Assembly: GCF_024055725.1 (NCBI RefSeq)
Contig: NZ_JAMXMX010000028.1
Location: forward strand, 40,337 to 104,336
Length of the DNA stretch: 64,000 bases
From: Actinoallomurus spadix
GTDB taxonomy: Bacteria; Actinomycetota; Actinomycetes; Streptosporangiales; Streptosporangiaceae
Direction of reading: 5' to 3'
The notes beneath the pieces are model-generated. The model did no database searches. It was given only the letters and a program-made list of their open reading frames with translations, and was not told the DNA's origin. Shown here one piece after another: positions 34,917-42,960 of the stretch (position 1 is its first letter; every line of letters begins with the position of its first letter). Made by a program: the position numbers and the translations under genes.

Positions 34917-36403
34917 TCCGCTTCCTCGCGCAGGGTCGCCAGCGTCGGCCAGGCCGCCGCCGTCGCGCCGCGCGCCTCCAGGAACGCCTCGTACGTACGG
35001 GCGTAGCGCTCGGCGTTGCCGGGGTCCGGGGTGAAGACCTCGCCGGGCCGTACGTAGGCGTCGGCGGCCTCGCGTTCGCCGGCGGCCCGGCCGGTGGCCA
35101 CGGCGCCGACGATGAACGCGCCGCGCGCGCCCGCCTCCGCGTCCGTGGTGCGGACGACGGGGACGCCGATCACGTCGGCGAGCATCCGCAGCCAGGCGGC
35201 GCTGGCCGACCCGCCGCCGCTGACCCGCAGTTCCACCGGGCGTTCCCCGGAGGCGGTCAGGCAGTCCCGGATCACCAGGCACAGTCCTTCGAGGACGGCG
35301 CGGGCCAGGTGCTCCCGGTCGTGGTCGACGCACAGCCCGAGGAAGGTCCCCCGGGCACGCGGGTCCAGGAACGGCGCCCGCTCCCCCGCCGGCGACAGAT
35401 ACGGCAGGAAGAGCAGCCCGTCCGCGCCCGGCGCGCACCGCTCGGCCAGCACCGACAGCGCGGCCGGGTCGCCGCCGAGGCCCAGCATGCGGCACGCCCA
35501 GTCGATGACCTGCCCGCCCGCGAGTGTCGGGAAGGCCCGCAGGTAGCGCCGGTCGAGCGCCACGGTGAGGCCGGACGGGTTCGTGTCGAGCAGCGGCTCG
35601 TCCAGCACGATCTCGGTGCACAGCGTGGTGCCGAGGATCGTGCACGCCTGACCGGCCTCGACCGCGCCGACGCCGATCGCGGTGGACGCCACGTCGTACG
35701 GGGCGAGGACCACGGGCGTGCCCTCGGGCAGGCCGAGTTCGCGCGCGGCGGACGCGGTGAGCGGCGCGACGCGCCGGCCGTCGCCGCGCAGTTCGGGCAG
35801 CAGCGGCCGGGCCCACTCCATCCCGTACAGGGCGAGGAGCTCGTCGGAGTAGGCCCGCTCGCGGATGTCCATGAACGGCGCCGAGCCGTCCGACAGGTCC
35901 GCGACCGGCTCGCCGGTGAGCCGGAGGAAGATCCAGCCACCGCAGGTGAGCGTGGCGGCCGAGCGGGCGAGCCGGTCCGGGTCGTGCTCGCGCAGCCAGG
36001 TGAGGATGGCGTTCGGCAGGCCGGCGAAGGTCAGCGATCCGTTGCGGCGGAACGCCTCCTCCAGGACGCCGCCGCGCGCCCAGCGCTCGACGATCGATCC
36101 GGCCCTGCCGTCGTTCCACAGGATCGCCGGGCCGGTCGGCTCCCCCGCCGCGTCGACGAGCCAGGACCCGTCGCCCTGCGCGGTCAGCGCCAGGTGGCTC
36201 ACCGGGGTGCCGAGGCGTTCGATCACCCGGCGCACGCCGCGTACGACGGCCTGCCAGACCTCGGCCGGGTCCTGCTCGGCGTGGCCGGGGGCCGGGTTCC
36301 GTACGGTGGTGTTCTGGCGTTCGACCGCCAGCTCGGCGCCGTCGTCGCCGTAGCCGACCGCCTTGATCATCGTGGTGCCCGCGTCGACGCAGACGACCGC
36401 CAT
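34913..36403 (-). CDS. FGGY-family carbohydrate kinase (first of two)
   Basis: Kinase of 496 residues, only distantly like its neighbour. VVCVDAGTTMIKAVGYG phosphate loop, LTAQGDGSWLVDAAG, LAPYDVASTAIGVGA and ELRVSGGGSASAAWLRMLADVIG. ATG 36403 has AAGGGAG at a five-base spacing; GTG 36409 would overlap that ribosome site. Follows the permease by about 30 bases. Two divergent FGGY kinases in one operon suggest two substrates or two successive steps, for example a sugar and its epimer. Confidence 0.9.
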   Translation of the reverse strand: MAVVCVDAGTTMIKAVGYGDDGAELAVERQNTTVRNPAPGHAEQDPAEVWQAVVRGVRRVIERLGTPVSHLALTAQGDGSWLVDAAGEPTGPAILWNDGRAGSIVERWARGGVLEEAFRRNGSLTFAGLPNAILTWLREHDPDRLARSAATLTCGGWIFLRLTGEPVADLSDGSAPFMDIRERAYSDELLALYGMEWARPLLPELRGDGRRVAPLTASAARELGLPEGTPVVLAPYDVASTAIGVGAVEAGQACTILGTTLCTEIVLDEPLLDTNPSGLTVALDRRYLRAFPTLAGGQVIDWACRMLGLGGDPAALSVLAERCAPGADGLLFLPYLSPAGERAPFLDPRARGTFLGLCVDHDREHLARAVLEGLCLVIRDCLTASGERPVELRVSGGGSASAAWLRMLADVIGVPVVRTTDAEAGARGAFIVGAVATGRAAGEREAADAYVRPGEVFTPDPGNAERYARTYEAFLEARGATAAAWPTLATLREEAE

Positions 36404-36433
36404 GGCCACTCCCTTCTTCGAACGGTCAGGTCC

Positions 36434-37669
36434 TCACGCGCGGCCGTGGGAGGCCCGCGAGCGCCGGGCCGCCGCGTCCAGCGCCACCGCGAGCAGCAGC
36501 ACCGCCCCGGTGACCATGTAGCGGAAGGAGGAGTTGAGGTTCAACAGGGTGAGGCCGCTGGAGATGGACTGGATGACCACGATGCCGAGCAGTGCGGCGA
36601 ACGCGTTACCGCGCCCGCCGAACAGGCTCGTGCCGCCGATCACGGCGGCGGCGATGGCGTTGAGGTTGACGTCGCCGCCACCGGTGCTCTGGTTCGCCGC
36701 GGCGAGACGGGCCGCGGCCAGGACGCCGCCGACGGCCGCGAGCGAGGTGCACAGGACGAACACCGAGGTGTAGACCGCCTTGACGTTGATGCCGGCCCGG
36801 CGGGCCGCCTCGACGTTGCCGCCCACCGCGTAGATCGACTTGCCGAACCGCGTGCGCGCCAGCAGGTAGTGGGTGGCGAGCACCAGGGCGAGGAACAGCA
36901 CGAACATCCAGCCCACGCCCCGGGCACGGCCGAGGTACCAGACCGCGAGGCCGAGGCCGGCCAGGAGCACGGCGCTGCGCAGGACCAGCCCGCGCAGCGA
37001 CGCCGCGGGCAGCCCGGCGGCGCGCCGGTCCCGGGCCCGCAGGTACCCGGCGGCGAACAGCCAGCCCGCCGCGACGACGGCGAGGGTGTACGACAGCCAG
37101 GAGGGCAGGAAGTCGAGCTGGGCGAAGGTCACCAGGCCGGAGTCGTACGGCAGGTTGATCGACCCCTTGCTGCCGAGGACCCACAGCTGCACGCCGAGGA
37201 AGCCGAGCAGACCGGCGAGGGTGATGACGAAGCTGGGCACGCCGAGCCGGTTGAACACCAGGGCGTACAGCAGGCCGATGATCGCGGCGGCCGCCACCGA
37301 GGCCGGCACGGCCAGCCAGGGCGACAGTCCCTGGTCGACGAACAGGATGGCGGTAAGGGCCGCCGACAGGCCGCTCAGCGAGCCGACCGACAGGTCGATC
37401 TGCCCGACCAGCAGCATCAGCCCGACGCCGAGGGCGATGACGCCGACCGGCGCGCACTCCAGGGTGAGGTTGACCAGGTTGACGCTGGACAGGAAGACCG
37501 GGTTGAGGATCTGCATCACGGTCCAGATCACGACCAGGCCCGCCACGACCGGGACGACGCCGAGGTCGCCGCCGCGGAACCGCGTGACGAGCGCCCGGAG
37601 CCCGGCGGGCTCCTCCGGCTCGTACTGTTCCTGCTCGGCGAGCGGCGGCGCGGTGCTCAGGTCACTCAT
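36434..37669 (-). CDS. sugar ABC transporter permease (XylH/RbsC, CUT2 type)
   Basis: Membrane subunit of 411 residues, long as in XylH. Ten or so hydrophobic segments, the CUT2 marks LMLLVGQIDLSVGSLSGL and AYVIGGTSL-like AVIGGTSLFGGRGNAFAALLG, and ARRAGINVKAVYTSVFVL (ATPase-docking loop). A hydrophilic insert around residues 200-245 separates two membrane blocks, as in XylH. ATG overlaps the ATPase end by eight bases. Confidence 0.92.
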   Translation of the reverse strand: MSDLSTAPPLAEQEQYEPEEPAGLRALVTRFRGGDLGVVPVVAGLVVIWTVMQILNPVFLSSVNLVNLTLECAPVGVIALGVGLMLLVGQIDLSVGSLSGLSAALTAILFVDQGLSPWLAVPASVAAAAIIGLLYALVFNRLGVPSFVITLAGLLGFLGVQLWVLGSKGSINLPYDSGLVTFAQLDFLPSWLSYTLAVVAAGWLFAAGYLRARDRRAAGLPAASLRGLVLRSAVLLAGLGLAVWYLGRARGVGWMFVLFLALVLATHYLLARTRFGKSIYAVGGNVEAARRAGINVKAVYTSVFVLCTSLAAVGGVLAAARLAAANQSTGGGDVNLNAIAAAVIGGTSLFGGRGNAFAALLGIVVIQSISSGLTLLNLNSSFRYMVTGAVLLLAVALDAAARRSRASHGRA

Positions 37670-38483
37670 TGCCGGTCCCTTCCTGCGCGCCCGCCGCCAC
37701 CGCGCGGCGCGCACGCCTCTTGCGCCGGGTGACCGCGTTGTCGGCGGCCCCGGTGATCGCGGTGACGATCTGCTCGGTGGTGGCCTCGACCGCGTCGAAG
37801 ACCCCGTTGTTTCGGCCGAGGCGCAGCACGGCCACCGTGTCGGCGACCGACAGCACGTCGTCCATGTTGTGGCTGATCATGATCACTCCGTGGCCGCCTT
37901 CGCGCAGCCGGTCGATCAGGTTGAGGACCTCGGCGGTCTGGGCGACGCCGAGCGCCGCCGTCGGCTCGTCGAGAATGACGATCTTCGGGTCGCCGAGCAG
38001 CGACCGCGCGATCGCCACGGTCTGCCGCTGGCCGCCCGACAGCGCGGCGACGGGGACCGACAGCTTCGGGATCTTCGCGGAGAGACGCCGGAGCAGCTCG
38101 CGCGAGCGGACCTCCATGGCGACGTCGTCCAGGCGCATCCCGCGCAGCTCCCGGCCGAGGAAGAGGTTCTCGATCACGTTGAGGTTCTCGCAGAGCGCCA
38201 GGTCCTGGAAGACGGTGGCGATGCCGAGCTGCTGCGCCGCGGCGGGGCTGGGGATGGTCACCGGACGCCCGTCGAACGTGATGGTTCCCGCGTCGGGCTG
38301 GTGGACCCCCGACAGCACCTTGACCAGGGTGGACTTCCCGGCGCCGTTGTCGCCGACGACGGCGACGACCTCACCGGCCGAGACGTCCAGGTCGACGTCG
38401 GTGAGGGCGGCGACGGCGCCGAAGGTCTTGCTGATGCCCCGTAGCGACAGCAGTGGGCTCGGTTGGGAGGGCGATGGGGACAT
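37662..38483 (-). CDS. sugar ABC transporter ATP-binding protein, single-domain
   Basis: ATPase of 273 residues. Walker A GDNGAGKSTL, signature LSGGQRQTVAIARSL, Walker B IVILDEP, switch His in MISHNMDDVL. It has one nucleotide domain (FrcA-like) where XylG/RbsA have two, so two copies presumably pair. ATG 38483 has AAGGA five bases upstream; ATG 38489 would sit directly on that site. Its first 113 bases overlap the open frame of the binding protein. Confidence 0.9.
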   Translation of the reverse strand: MSPSPSQPSPLLSLRGISKTFGAVAALTDVDLDVSAGEVVAVVGDNGAGKSTLVKVLSGVHQPDAGTITFDGRPVTIPSPAAAQQLGIATVFQDLALCENLNVIENLFLGRELRGMRLDDVAMEVRSRELLRRLSAKIPKLSVPVAALSGGQRQTVAIARSLLGDPKIVILDEPTAALGVAQTAEVLNLIDRLREGGHGVIMISHNMDDVLSVADTVAVLRLGRNNGVFDAVEATTEQIVTAITGAADNAVTRRKRRARRAVAAGAQEGTGNE

Positions 38484-39627
38484 GCTCATCCTTCGTCGAT
38501 ACGGCCGAAGCCGCCGGCGCCCGGTCCGGTGGGCCGGGGCCGGCGGACCGTCTCTTGATGCCGAGCTTGGCGCAGGCCGCCGCGTACGTCGGGGTGCAGA
38601 CGTCGGAGACCTTGAGGGCGCCGCCGGGACCGAGGAGGACCTTGGCGATGTTCTCCTGGGTGACCACGGTCGGGGTGAACAGCTGGGACGGCGTGTTGAA
38701 CAGCGTGGTCTGGGCCGCCGGCGGCTTGCCCTGCATGAACTTGTACGCCACGTCGGCCGCCGCCTCCGCCACGATCTTGATCGGCTTGGAGATCGTGTTG
38801 TACTGGTCGCCGGCGATGATCCGCTGCGCCGCGGCGAGCTCGGCGTCGTTGCCGGTCACCGGGGGCACGGGGTCACCGGCCGCCTTGAACGCCGCGATCG
38901 CGCCGCCGCCGGTGCCGTCGTTGGCCGCGACGACGCCGGCGATCTGCCCGTTGAACTTGCTGATCTGGCCGCTCACCCAGTCCTGCGCCTTGGCCGGCTC
39001 CCAGCCGGGCGTGTCGTACTCGGCGAGCAGCTTGAGCCCGCTGCCGTCGACGGCGCTGTGGATGCCCTTCTTGATCAGACCGGCCGCGGCGTCCGTCGGC
39101 GAACCGTTGACCTCGAGAATCCCGCCCTTGGCCTTGGTCTGCTTGAGATGGTCGACCAGGGACTGGGCGATCGACGCCCCGATCTTCTCGTTGTCGAACG
39201 ACACGTAGTAGTCGGCCTTGATGGCCGGGATGGGCCGGTCGTAGGCGATCACCGCGACCTTCTGCGCCTGCGCGGTTCGTACGATCGAGGCGGCCGCCGC
39301 GGAGTCGACCGGGTCGATGACGATGGCCTTGACGCCCTGGGCCAGGACCGAGCCGGCCTGTTGCTGCTGCTTCGAGGCGTCGGCGCCGGCGTTCTGGTAC
39401 AGCACGGTGCACCCGGGGCACAGCTGCTTCATCTTGGCCTTGAACAGCGGCGCGTCGTACATCTCGTACCGGGTCGAGGCGATGTCCGGCATGAGGAAGG
39501 CGACCTTGGCGTTCTTTGCGTCGCCGGAGCCGCCGGCGCCACCGGAGCCGTTCTGCGAGCAGGCCGCGGCGGCCGTGAGCGCGGTGAGGGCGGCCGTCGC
39601 CGCGGCGGCCGTTCTGAGACGAAGCAT
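38371..39627 (-). CDS. sugar ABC transporter substrate-binding lipoprotein (XylF-like), with read-through C terminus
   Basis: Binding protein of 418 residues: hydrophobic N terminus ending in AAAAC (weak lipobox), then VAFLMPDIASTRYEMYDAPLF, VKAIVIDPVDSAAAASIV and GVVAANDGTGGGAIAAF, typical of the periplasmic-binding fold of the xylose/ribose class. GGAGGAG precedes the ATG. The family-like part ends about YAAACAKLGIKR; no stop follows, and the frame runs about 60 Arg/Pro-rich residues into the ATPase gene, overlapping it by 113 bases. Loss of the native stop, or a sequencing error near 38540, would explain it. Confidence 0.85.
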   Translation of the reverse strand: MLRLRTAAAATAALTALTAAAACSQNGSGGAGGSGDAKNAKVAFLMPDIASTRYEMYDAPLFKAKMKQLCPGCTVLYQNAGADASKQQQQAGSVLAQGVKAIVIDPVDSAAAASIVRTAQAQKVAVIAYDRPIPAIKADYYVSFDNEKIGASIAQSLVDHLKQTKAKGGILEVNGSPTDAAAGLIKKGIHSAVDGSGLKLLAEYDTPGWEPAKAQDWVSGQISKFNGQIAGVVAANDGTGGGAIAAFKAAGDPVPPVTGNDAELAAAQRIIAGDQYNTISKPIKIVAEAAADVAYKFMQGKPPAAQTTLFNTPSQLFTPTVVTQENIAKVLLGPGGALKVSDVCTPTYAAACAKLGIKRRSAGPGPPDRAPAASAVSTKDEHVPIALPTEPTAVATGHQQDLRRRRRPHRRRPGRLGR

Positions 39628-39733
39628 GGTCACGTTCTCCTCCGATGGTTCGGGGGGCGAGGAGGCACGGCGGCCAGCGGGAACCGCCTGTCGAGGTGAC
39701 GAACGAAACACCGGAGACGCCGAACATGTCAAG

Positions 39734-39861
39734 TGTTGCGAGCTTCTTAACACCAGATTGTGTTATCGAATGTTACGAACACGCGCGGTCTGGCGCCGTC
39801 ACGTCCTGCCGCGCCCGCGTCTTCCGGCGTCCCACGCGAGTGCGGGGTGTATGTTACGTTC
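39734..39861. promoter_or_regulatory. TGTTNNCGA-like repeats in the divergent promoter
   Basis: TGTTGCGAG (39734-39742), TGTTATCGAA (39761-39770) and TGTTACGAAC (39771-39780) in direct orientation, and TGTTACGTTC (39852-39861), between the transporter operon and the DeoR gene. DeoR-family proteins often bind repeats of this kind; binding is inference. Confidence 0.5.
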
Positions 39862-39905
39862 CACACCGAACATCACATCCGGGTGCACGGGGGGAAGGAA
39901 CGCAG

Positions 39906-40724
39906 GTGGCAGAGGACGCGACGGCACCGGCCGCCGGCGACGCCGCAGGCGCGCGAGAGCGCCGGGAGAAGATTCGTCAGCGCGTCGTGGACGAAGGGTT
40001 CGTGCACGTCAAGAGCCTCGCCGAGGCGTTCGACGTGAGCGTGATGACCGTCCACCGCGACCTGGACGTGCTGCAGAGCAACGGCTGGCTGCGCAAGGTA
40101 CGCGGCGGCGCAACGGCACAGCCGTCCGCGATCTACCACGGCGACGTACGGCACCGCCTGCAGGCGATGGCGGAGGCCAAACGCCAGCTCGCCCAGGCCG
40201 CGAGCGGCCTCGTCTCCCCGGGCGCATCCATCATGATCGATGAGAGCACCACGGGCCTGGCCGTCGCCGAGCTGCTGCCGTCACTGGGACCGCTCACCGT
40301 GATCACCAACTTCCTGGCGGCGGTGAACCTCCTCGCGGGCAAGCCCGGCATCGACCTCATCGCGCTCGGCGGCGCGTACTACCCGGCCTACGACGCCTTC
40401 CTCGGCCTGCGCACCAGCGAGACCATCCGGTCGCTGCACGCGGACGTGCTGTTCATGTCCACAACGGCCATCACGAACGGCCACTGTTACCACCAGTCGC
40501 AGGAGACGGTCGCGGTGAAGCGGGCGCTGATGGACTCCGCGGACCGCCGCATCCTGCTCGTCGACCACAGCAAGTTCACCAAGAACGGCCTGCACCAGCT
40601 CGCCGCGCTGACCGCCTTCGACCTCGTCATCGTCGACTCCGGGACCCCACAGGACCAGATGGCGGCACTGCGCACGCGCGGCGTCCCCCTGCACGTCGCC
40701 GGCTCCGGCGAACCGCTGCCGTGA
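39906..40724 (+). CDS. DeoR/GlpR family transcriptional regulator
   Basis: Regulator of 272 residues from GTG 39906, with AAGGAA at 39895-39900. HTH (about 17-70: EKIRQRVVDEGFVHVKSLAEAF, VSVMTVHRDLDVLQ, GGATA) and a DeoR sensor domain with MIDESTTGLAVAELL and the phosphosugar-isomerase-like VDHSKF. It is divergent from the sugar operon and probably represses it until a phosphorylated sugar made by the kinases is present. Confidence 0.92.
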   Translation: MAEDATAPAAGDAAGARERREKIRQRVVDEGFVHVKSLAEAFDVSVMTVHRDLDVLQSNGWLRKVRGGATAQPSAIYHGDVRHRLQAMAEAKRQLAQAASGLVSPGASIMIDESTTGLAVAELLPSLGPLTVITNFLAAVNLLAGKPGIDLIALGGAYYPAYDAFLGLRTSETIRSLHADVLFMSTTAITNGHCYHQSQETVAVKRALMDSADRRILLVDHSKFTKNGLHQLAALTAFDLVIVDSGTPQDQMAALRTRGVPLHVAGSGEPLP

Positions 40725-40892
40725 AGCCGGGCCCCCGACTCCGATCGGCGCGCATCTCCCGACGCCGCAGGACAATCCGGGCGTCCGCGTAGCGGCGAGA
40801 TGACACTGCACGGCCTGACTTGCTTAACTAAGGCCGATCTTGTCATGACCGTCGTACCCCCGAAGTCGGCGGCGAGGTCATCGGAGGTGGCG

Positions 40893-41090
40893 ATGCGGGC
40901 CGGACGGTGGATGCTCGTCGTCTGGCTGGTCATCGGAGGACTCGCCGCCGGGCAGCGGCACTACTACGCCCACTTCAACGGGAGCTGCTCCAGCTTCGCC
41001 ACGATCGGCCTCACGATGATCTCCGGTCCGCTCAACTACATCGGCCTCAACCCGACCGCGTACTGCAAGGTCCCCCAGCCCAGCAAGTGA
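40893..41090 (+). CDS. small single-pass membrane protein
   Basis: 65 residues. One hydrophobic segment near the N terminus (MLVVWLVIGGLAAG), then a short Cys- and aromatic-containing tail with two Cys residues that could form a disulfide outside the membrane. ATG 40893 has GGAGGTGG seven to eight bases upstream, and codon use fits the region. Function not recognised. Confidence 0.75.
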   Translation: MRAGRWMLVVWLVIGGLAAGQRHYYAHFNGSCSSFATIGLTMISGPLNYIGLNPTAYCKVPQPSK

Positions 41091-41107
41091 CGCCCGCGAG
41101 GCCGGCC

Positions 41108-41701
41108 TCAGCGCGGGTGCCGGCGGGGAGGCGCCGGGGAGCGACGGAGCCGCAGCCTCCGCAGGAGCCGTACGACCGCCTCGGCGCGCCGCTGGCGGCG
41201 GTACTCGACCCGCCCGGCGACCCAGAGGAAGAAGGCGGCCAGCGGAAGCTCGCCGACCAGCGCCAGGATCAGCGCGAGCGTCAACTCGCCCCGGCTGTCG
41301 GCGGTCACCACGTCGAACCACGCGTCCACCAGCAGCAGGGTGCCGGTGATCGCCGCGCTCAGCTCGATGTGCTCCCGGCCCTTCTGCGCGAGCCAGCCCG
41401 TGCGCAGGAGCATCGCGCACAGCCCGAGGTCGAAGCCGATCCATGAGGCGTTGTAGTGCGCCGCCTGGTGACTGGTTGGCAGGACGAAGCTCAGGCCGGT
41501 GATCCACGGCAGCATGGCGACACCCGCCGCGATGATCAACCAGCCGACCCAGCGCGGCACCACCCGGGTCGGCCGGAGCTCACGGGTGAGCGTTCCCTCG
41601 AGTTCCTCGGTGCGCCGGGTCTCGGGAGGCTCGACGGCCCGGGCCGTCTCGGAGGCGTGAGCCGCGGGGAGGTCTTCGTCGAACGGGGGATCTTGGGCCA
41701 T
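41108..41701 (-). CDS. hypothetical membrane protein
   Basis: 197 residues with a charged N terminus (about 1-45) followed by roughly four hydrophobic segments (WVGWLIIAAGVAMLPWITGL, FDLGLCAMLLRTGWLA, LSAAITGTLLLVDAWFDV, LALILALVGELPLAAFFLW) and a basic C-terminal tail. ATG 41701 is chosen; longer in-frame extension lacks this character. Convergent with the preceding small protein gene. Family not recognised. Confidence 0.7.
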   Translation of the reverse strand: MAQDPPFDEDLPAAHASETARAVEPPETRRTEELEGTLTRELRPTRVVPRWVGWLIIAAGVAMLPWITGLSFVLPTSHQAAHYNASWIGFDLGLCAMLLRTGWLAQKGREHIELSAAITGTLLLVDAWFDVVTADSRGELTLALILALVGELPLAAFFLWVAGRVEYRRQRRAEAVVRLLRRLRLRRSPAPPRRHPR

Positions 41702-41825
41702 GCCTCCATGATCCGACGTCTGGGACGCGCGTGACATAGGGAATGGCCCGCACGTCGCCGGAGCGCCGAGGCCGCCGACCGGCCCGGGCGAGGACCATGA
41801 CGCGGCGATCGATACGCTGAGGCGC

Positions 41826-42173
41826 ATGCGTTCGGTGGTCGCGGCGGTCTTCGATCTGTGCTGTGTGATGGCGTTCGTGGTGATCGGACGGGCCGGGCAC
41901 AGCGAGGGCGAGACCGTCACCGGGATCGCGCAGACGGCCTGGCCGTTCCTGACGGGTCTGCTGATCGGCTGGGCGGTGACGCGCGCCTGGCGGCGCCCCG
42001 CCGCCCTCGCGGGCACCGGCGTCGGCGTCTGGCTGGTGACCGTCGCCGCCGGCATGATCCTGCGCGTCATCGCCGGTCAGGGAACCGCGGTCACCTTCAT
42101 CCTGATCTCGCTCCTCTTCCTCGGGCTGTTCATGCTCGGGTGGCGCGCCGTGGCCCGCCGACGCATGGCGTGA
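41826..42173 (+). CDS. DUF3054 family membrane protein
   Basis: 115 residues, four predicted membrane segments, with the DUF3054 text VVAAVFDLCCVMAFVVIGRAGH and AWPFLTGLLIGWAVTRAWRRP and a closing FILISLLFLGLFMLGWR. Function unknown. Divergent from the preceding membrane protein gene. Confidence 0.88.
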   Translation: MRSVVAAVFDLCCVMAFVVIGRAGHSEGETVTGIAQTAWPFLTGLLIGWAVTRAWRRPAALAGTGVGVWLVTVAAGMILRVIAGQGTAVTFILISLLFLGLFMLGWRAVARRRMA

Positions 42174-42257
42174 ATCCCGTCGCGGGACGCCGGAGACGTG
42201 CCGCGCGACGGGGTACGGGCCGGGTCCCCGGACCTTGGTCCCGGCCCGGGAGACGCG

Positions 42258-42878
42258 TCATTCGAAGAGGGACGGGTCTCCGGCGCCCACCCGGAGGATC
42301 TCGGGCTCCGCCTGGGAGAAATCGATCACCGTCGTCGGCACGGCGCCGCACTCCCCCGAGTCGACGACGGCGTCCACCATGTGATCGAGTCTTTCCTTGA
42401 TCTCCCAGCCCTGGGTCATGGCCTCGTTCTCCCCGGGCAGGAGAAGGGTGCTCGACAGCAGCGGTTCACCGAGTTCGGTCAGCAGCGCCTGGGCCACGGT
42501 GTGGTCGGGGATCCGGACGCCGACGGTCTTCTTCTTCGGATGCAGCAGCCGCCGCGGCACCTCCTTCGTCGCGGGCAGGATGAAGGTGTAGCGGCCGGGC
42601 GTCGCCGCCTTGATCGACCGGAACAGCGCGTTGCTGATCTGGACGAACTGGCCGAGCTGCGCGAAGTCCCGGCAGACGAGAGTGAAGTGGTGACTGCTGT
42701 CGAGGTGCCGGATCTCCCTGATCCGGTCGATACCGTCCTTGTTGCCCAGACGGCACCCGAGCGCGAAGCACGAATCCGTCGGATAGACGATCAACCCGTC
42801 CGCGCGGAGCAGGTCCACCACCTGCCGGAGCGCCCGAGGTTGCGGATTGTCCGGATGCACATCAAAGTACCTGGCCAC
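42258..42878 (-). CDS. YrdC/YciO family protein (L-threonylcarbamoyladenylate synthase-like)
   Basis: 206 residues from GTG 42878. It has the YrdC fold: LIVYPTDSCFALGCRLGNKDGIDRI, HHFTLVCRDFAQLGQF, YTFILPATKEVPRR and LLHPKKKTVGVRIPDH. The KKKTVGVR text and short length point to the YciO branch rather than the tRNA-modifying TsaC/Sua5, so a housekeeping role in t6A synthesis is less certain. Start chosen because family similarity begins at residue 2-5. Confidence 0.88.
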   Translation of the reverse strand: MARYFDVHPDNPQPRALRQVVDLLRADGLIVYPTDSCFALGCRLGNKDGIDRIREIRHLDSSHHFTLVCRDFAQLGQFVQISNALFRSIKAATPGRYTFILPATKEVPRRLLHPKKKTVGVRIPDHTVAQALLTELGEPLLSSTLLLPGENEAMTQGWEIKERLDHMVDAVVDSGECGAVPTTVIDFSQAEPEILRVGAGDPSLFE

Positions 42879-42960
42879 CGACCACAGCTTAGGAGCCCGC
42901 GCACGCGAGCCGCCAACGGACTTCCGGTCGGCTTCTAATCTGACCGGAAGGAGGCGAACC

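Noticed and set aside
34917..36119. Long N-terminal extension of the second FGGY kinase
   Set aside because: It is the other kinase gene read in the wrong frame; GTG 34916 with GTGA overlap fits.
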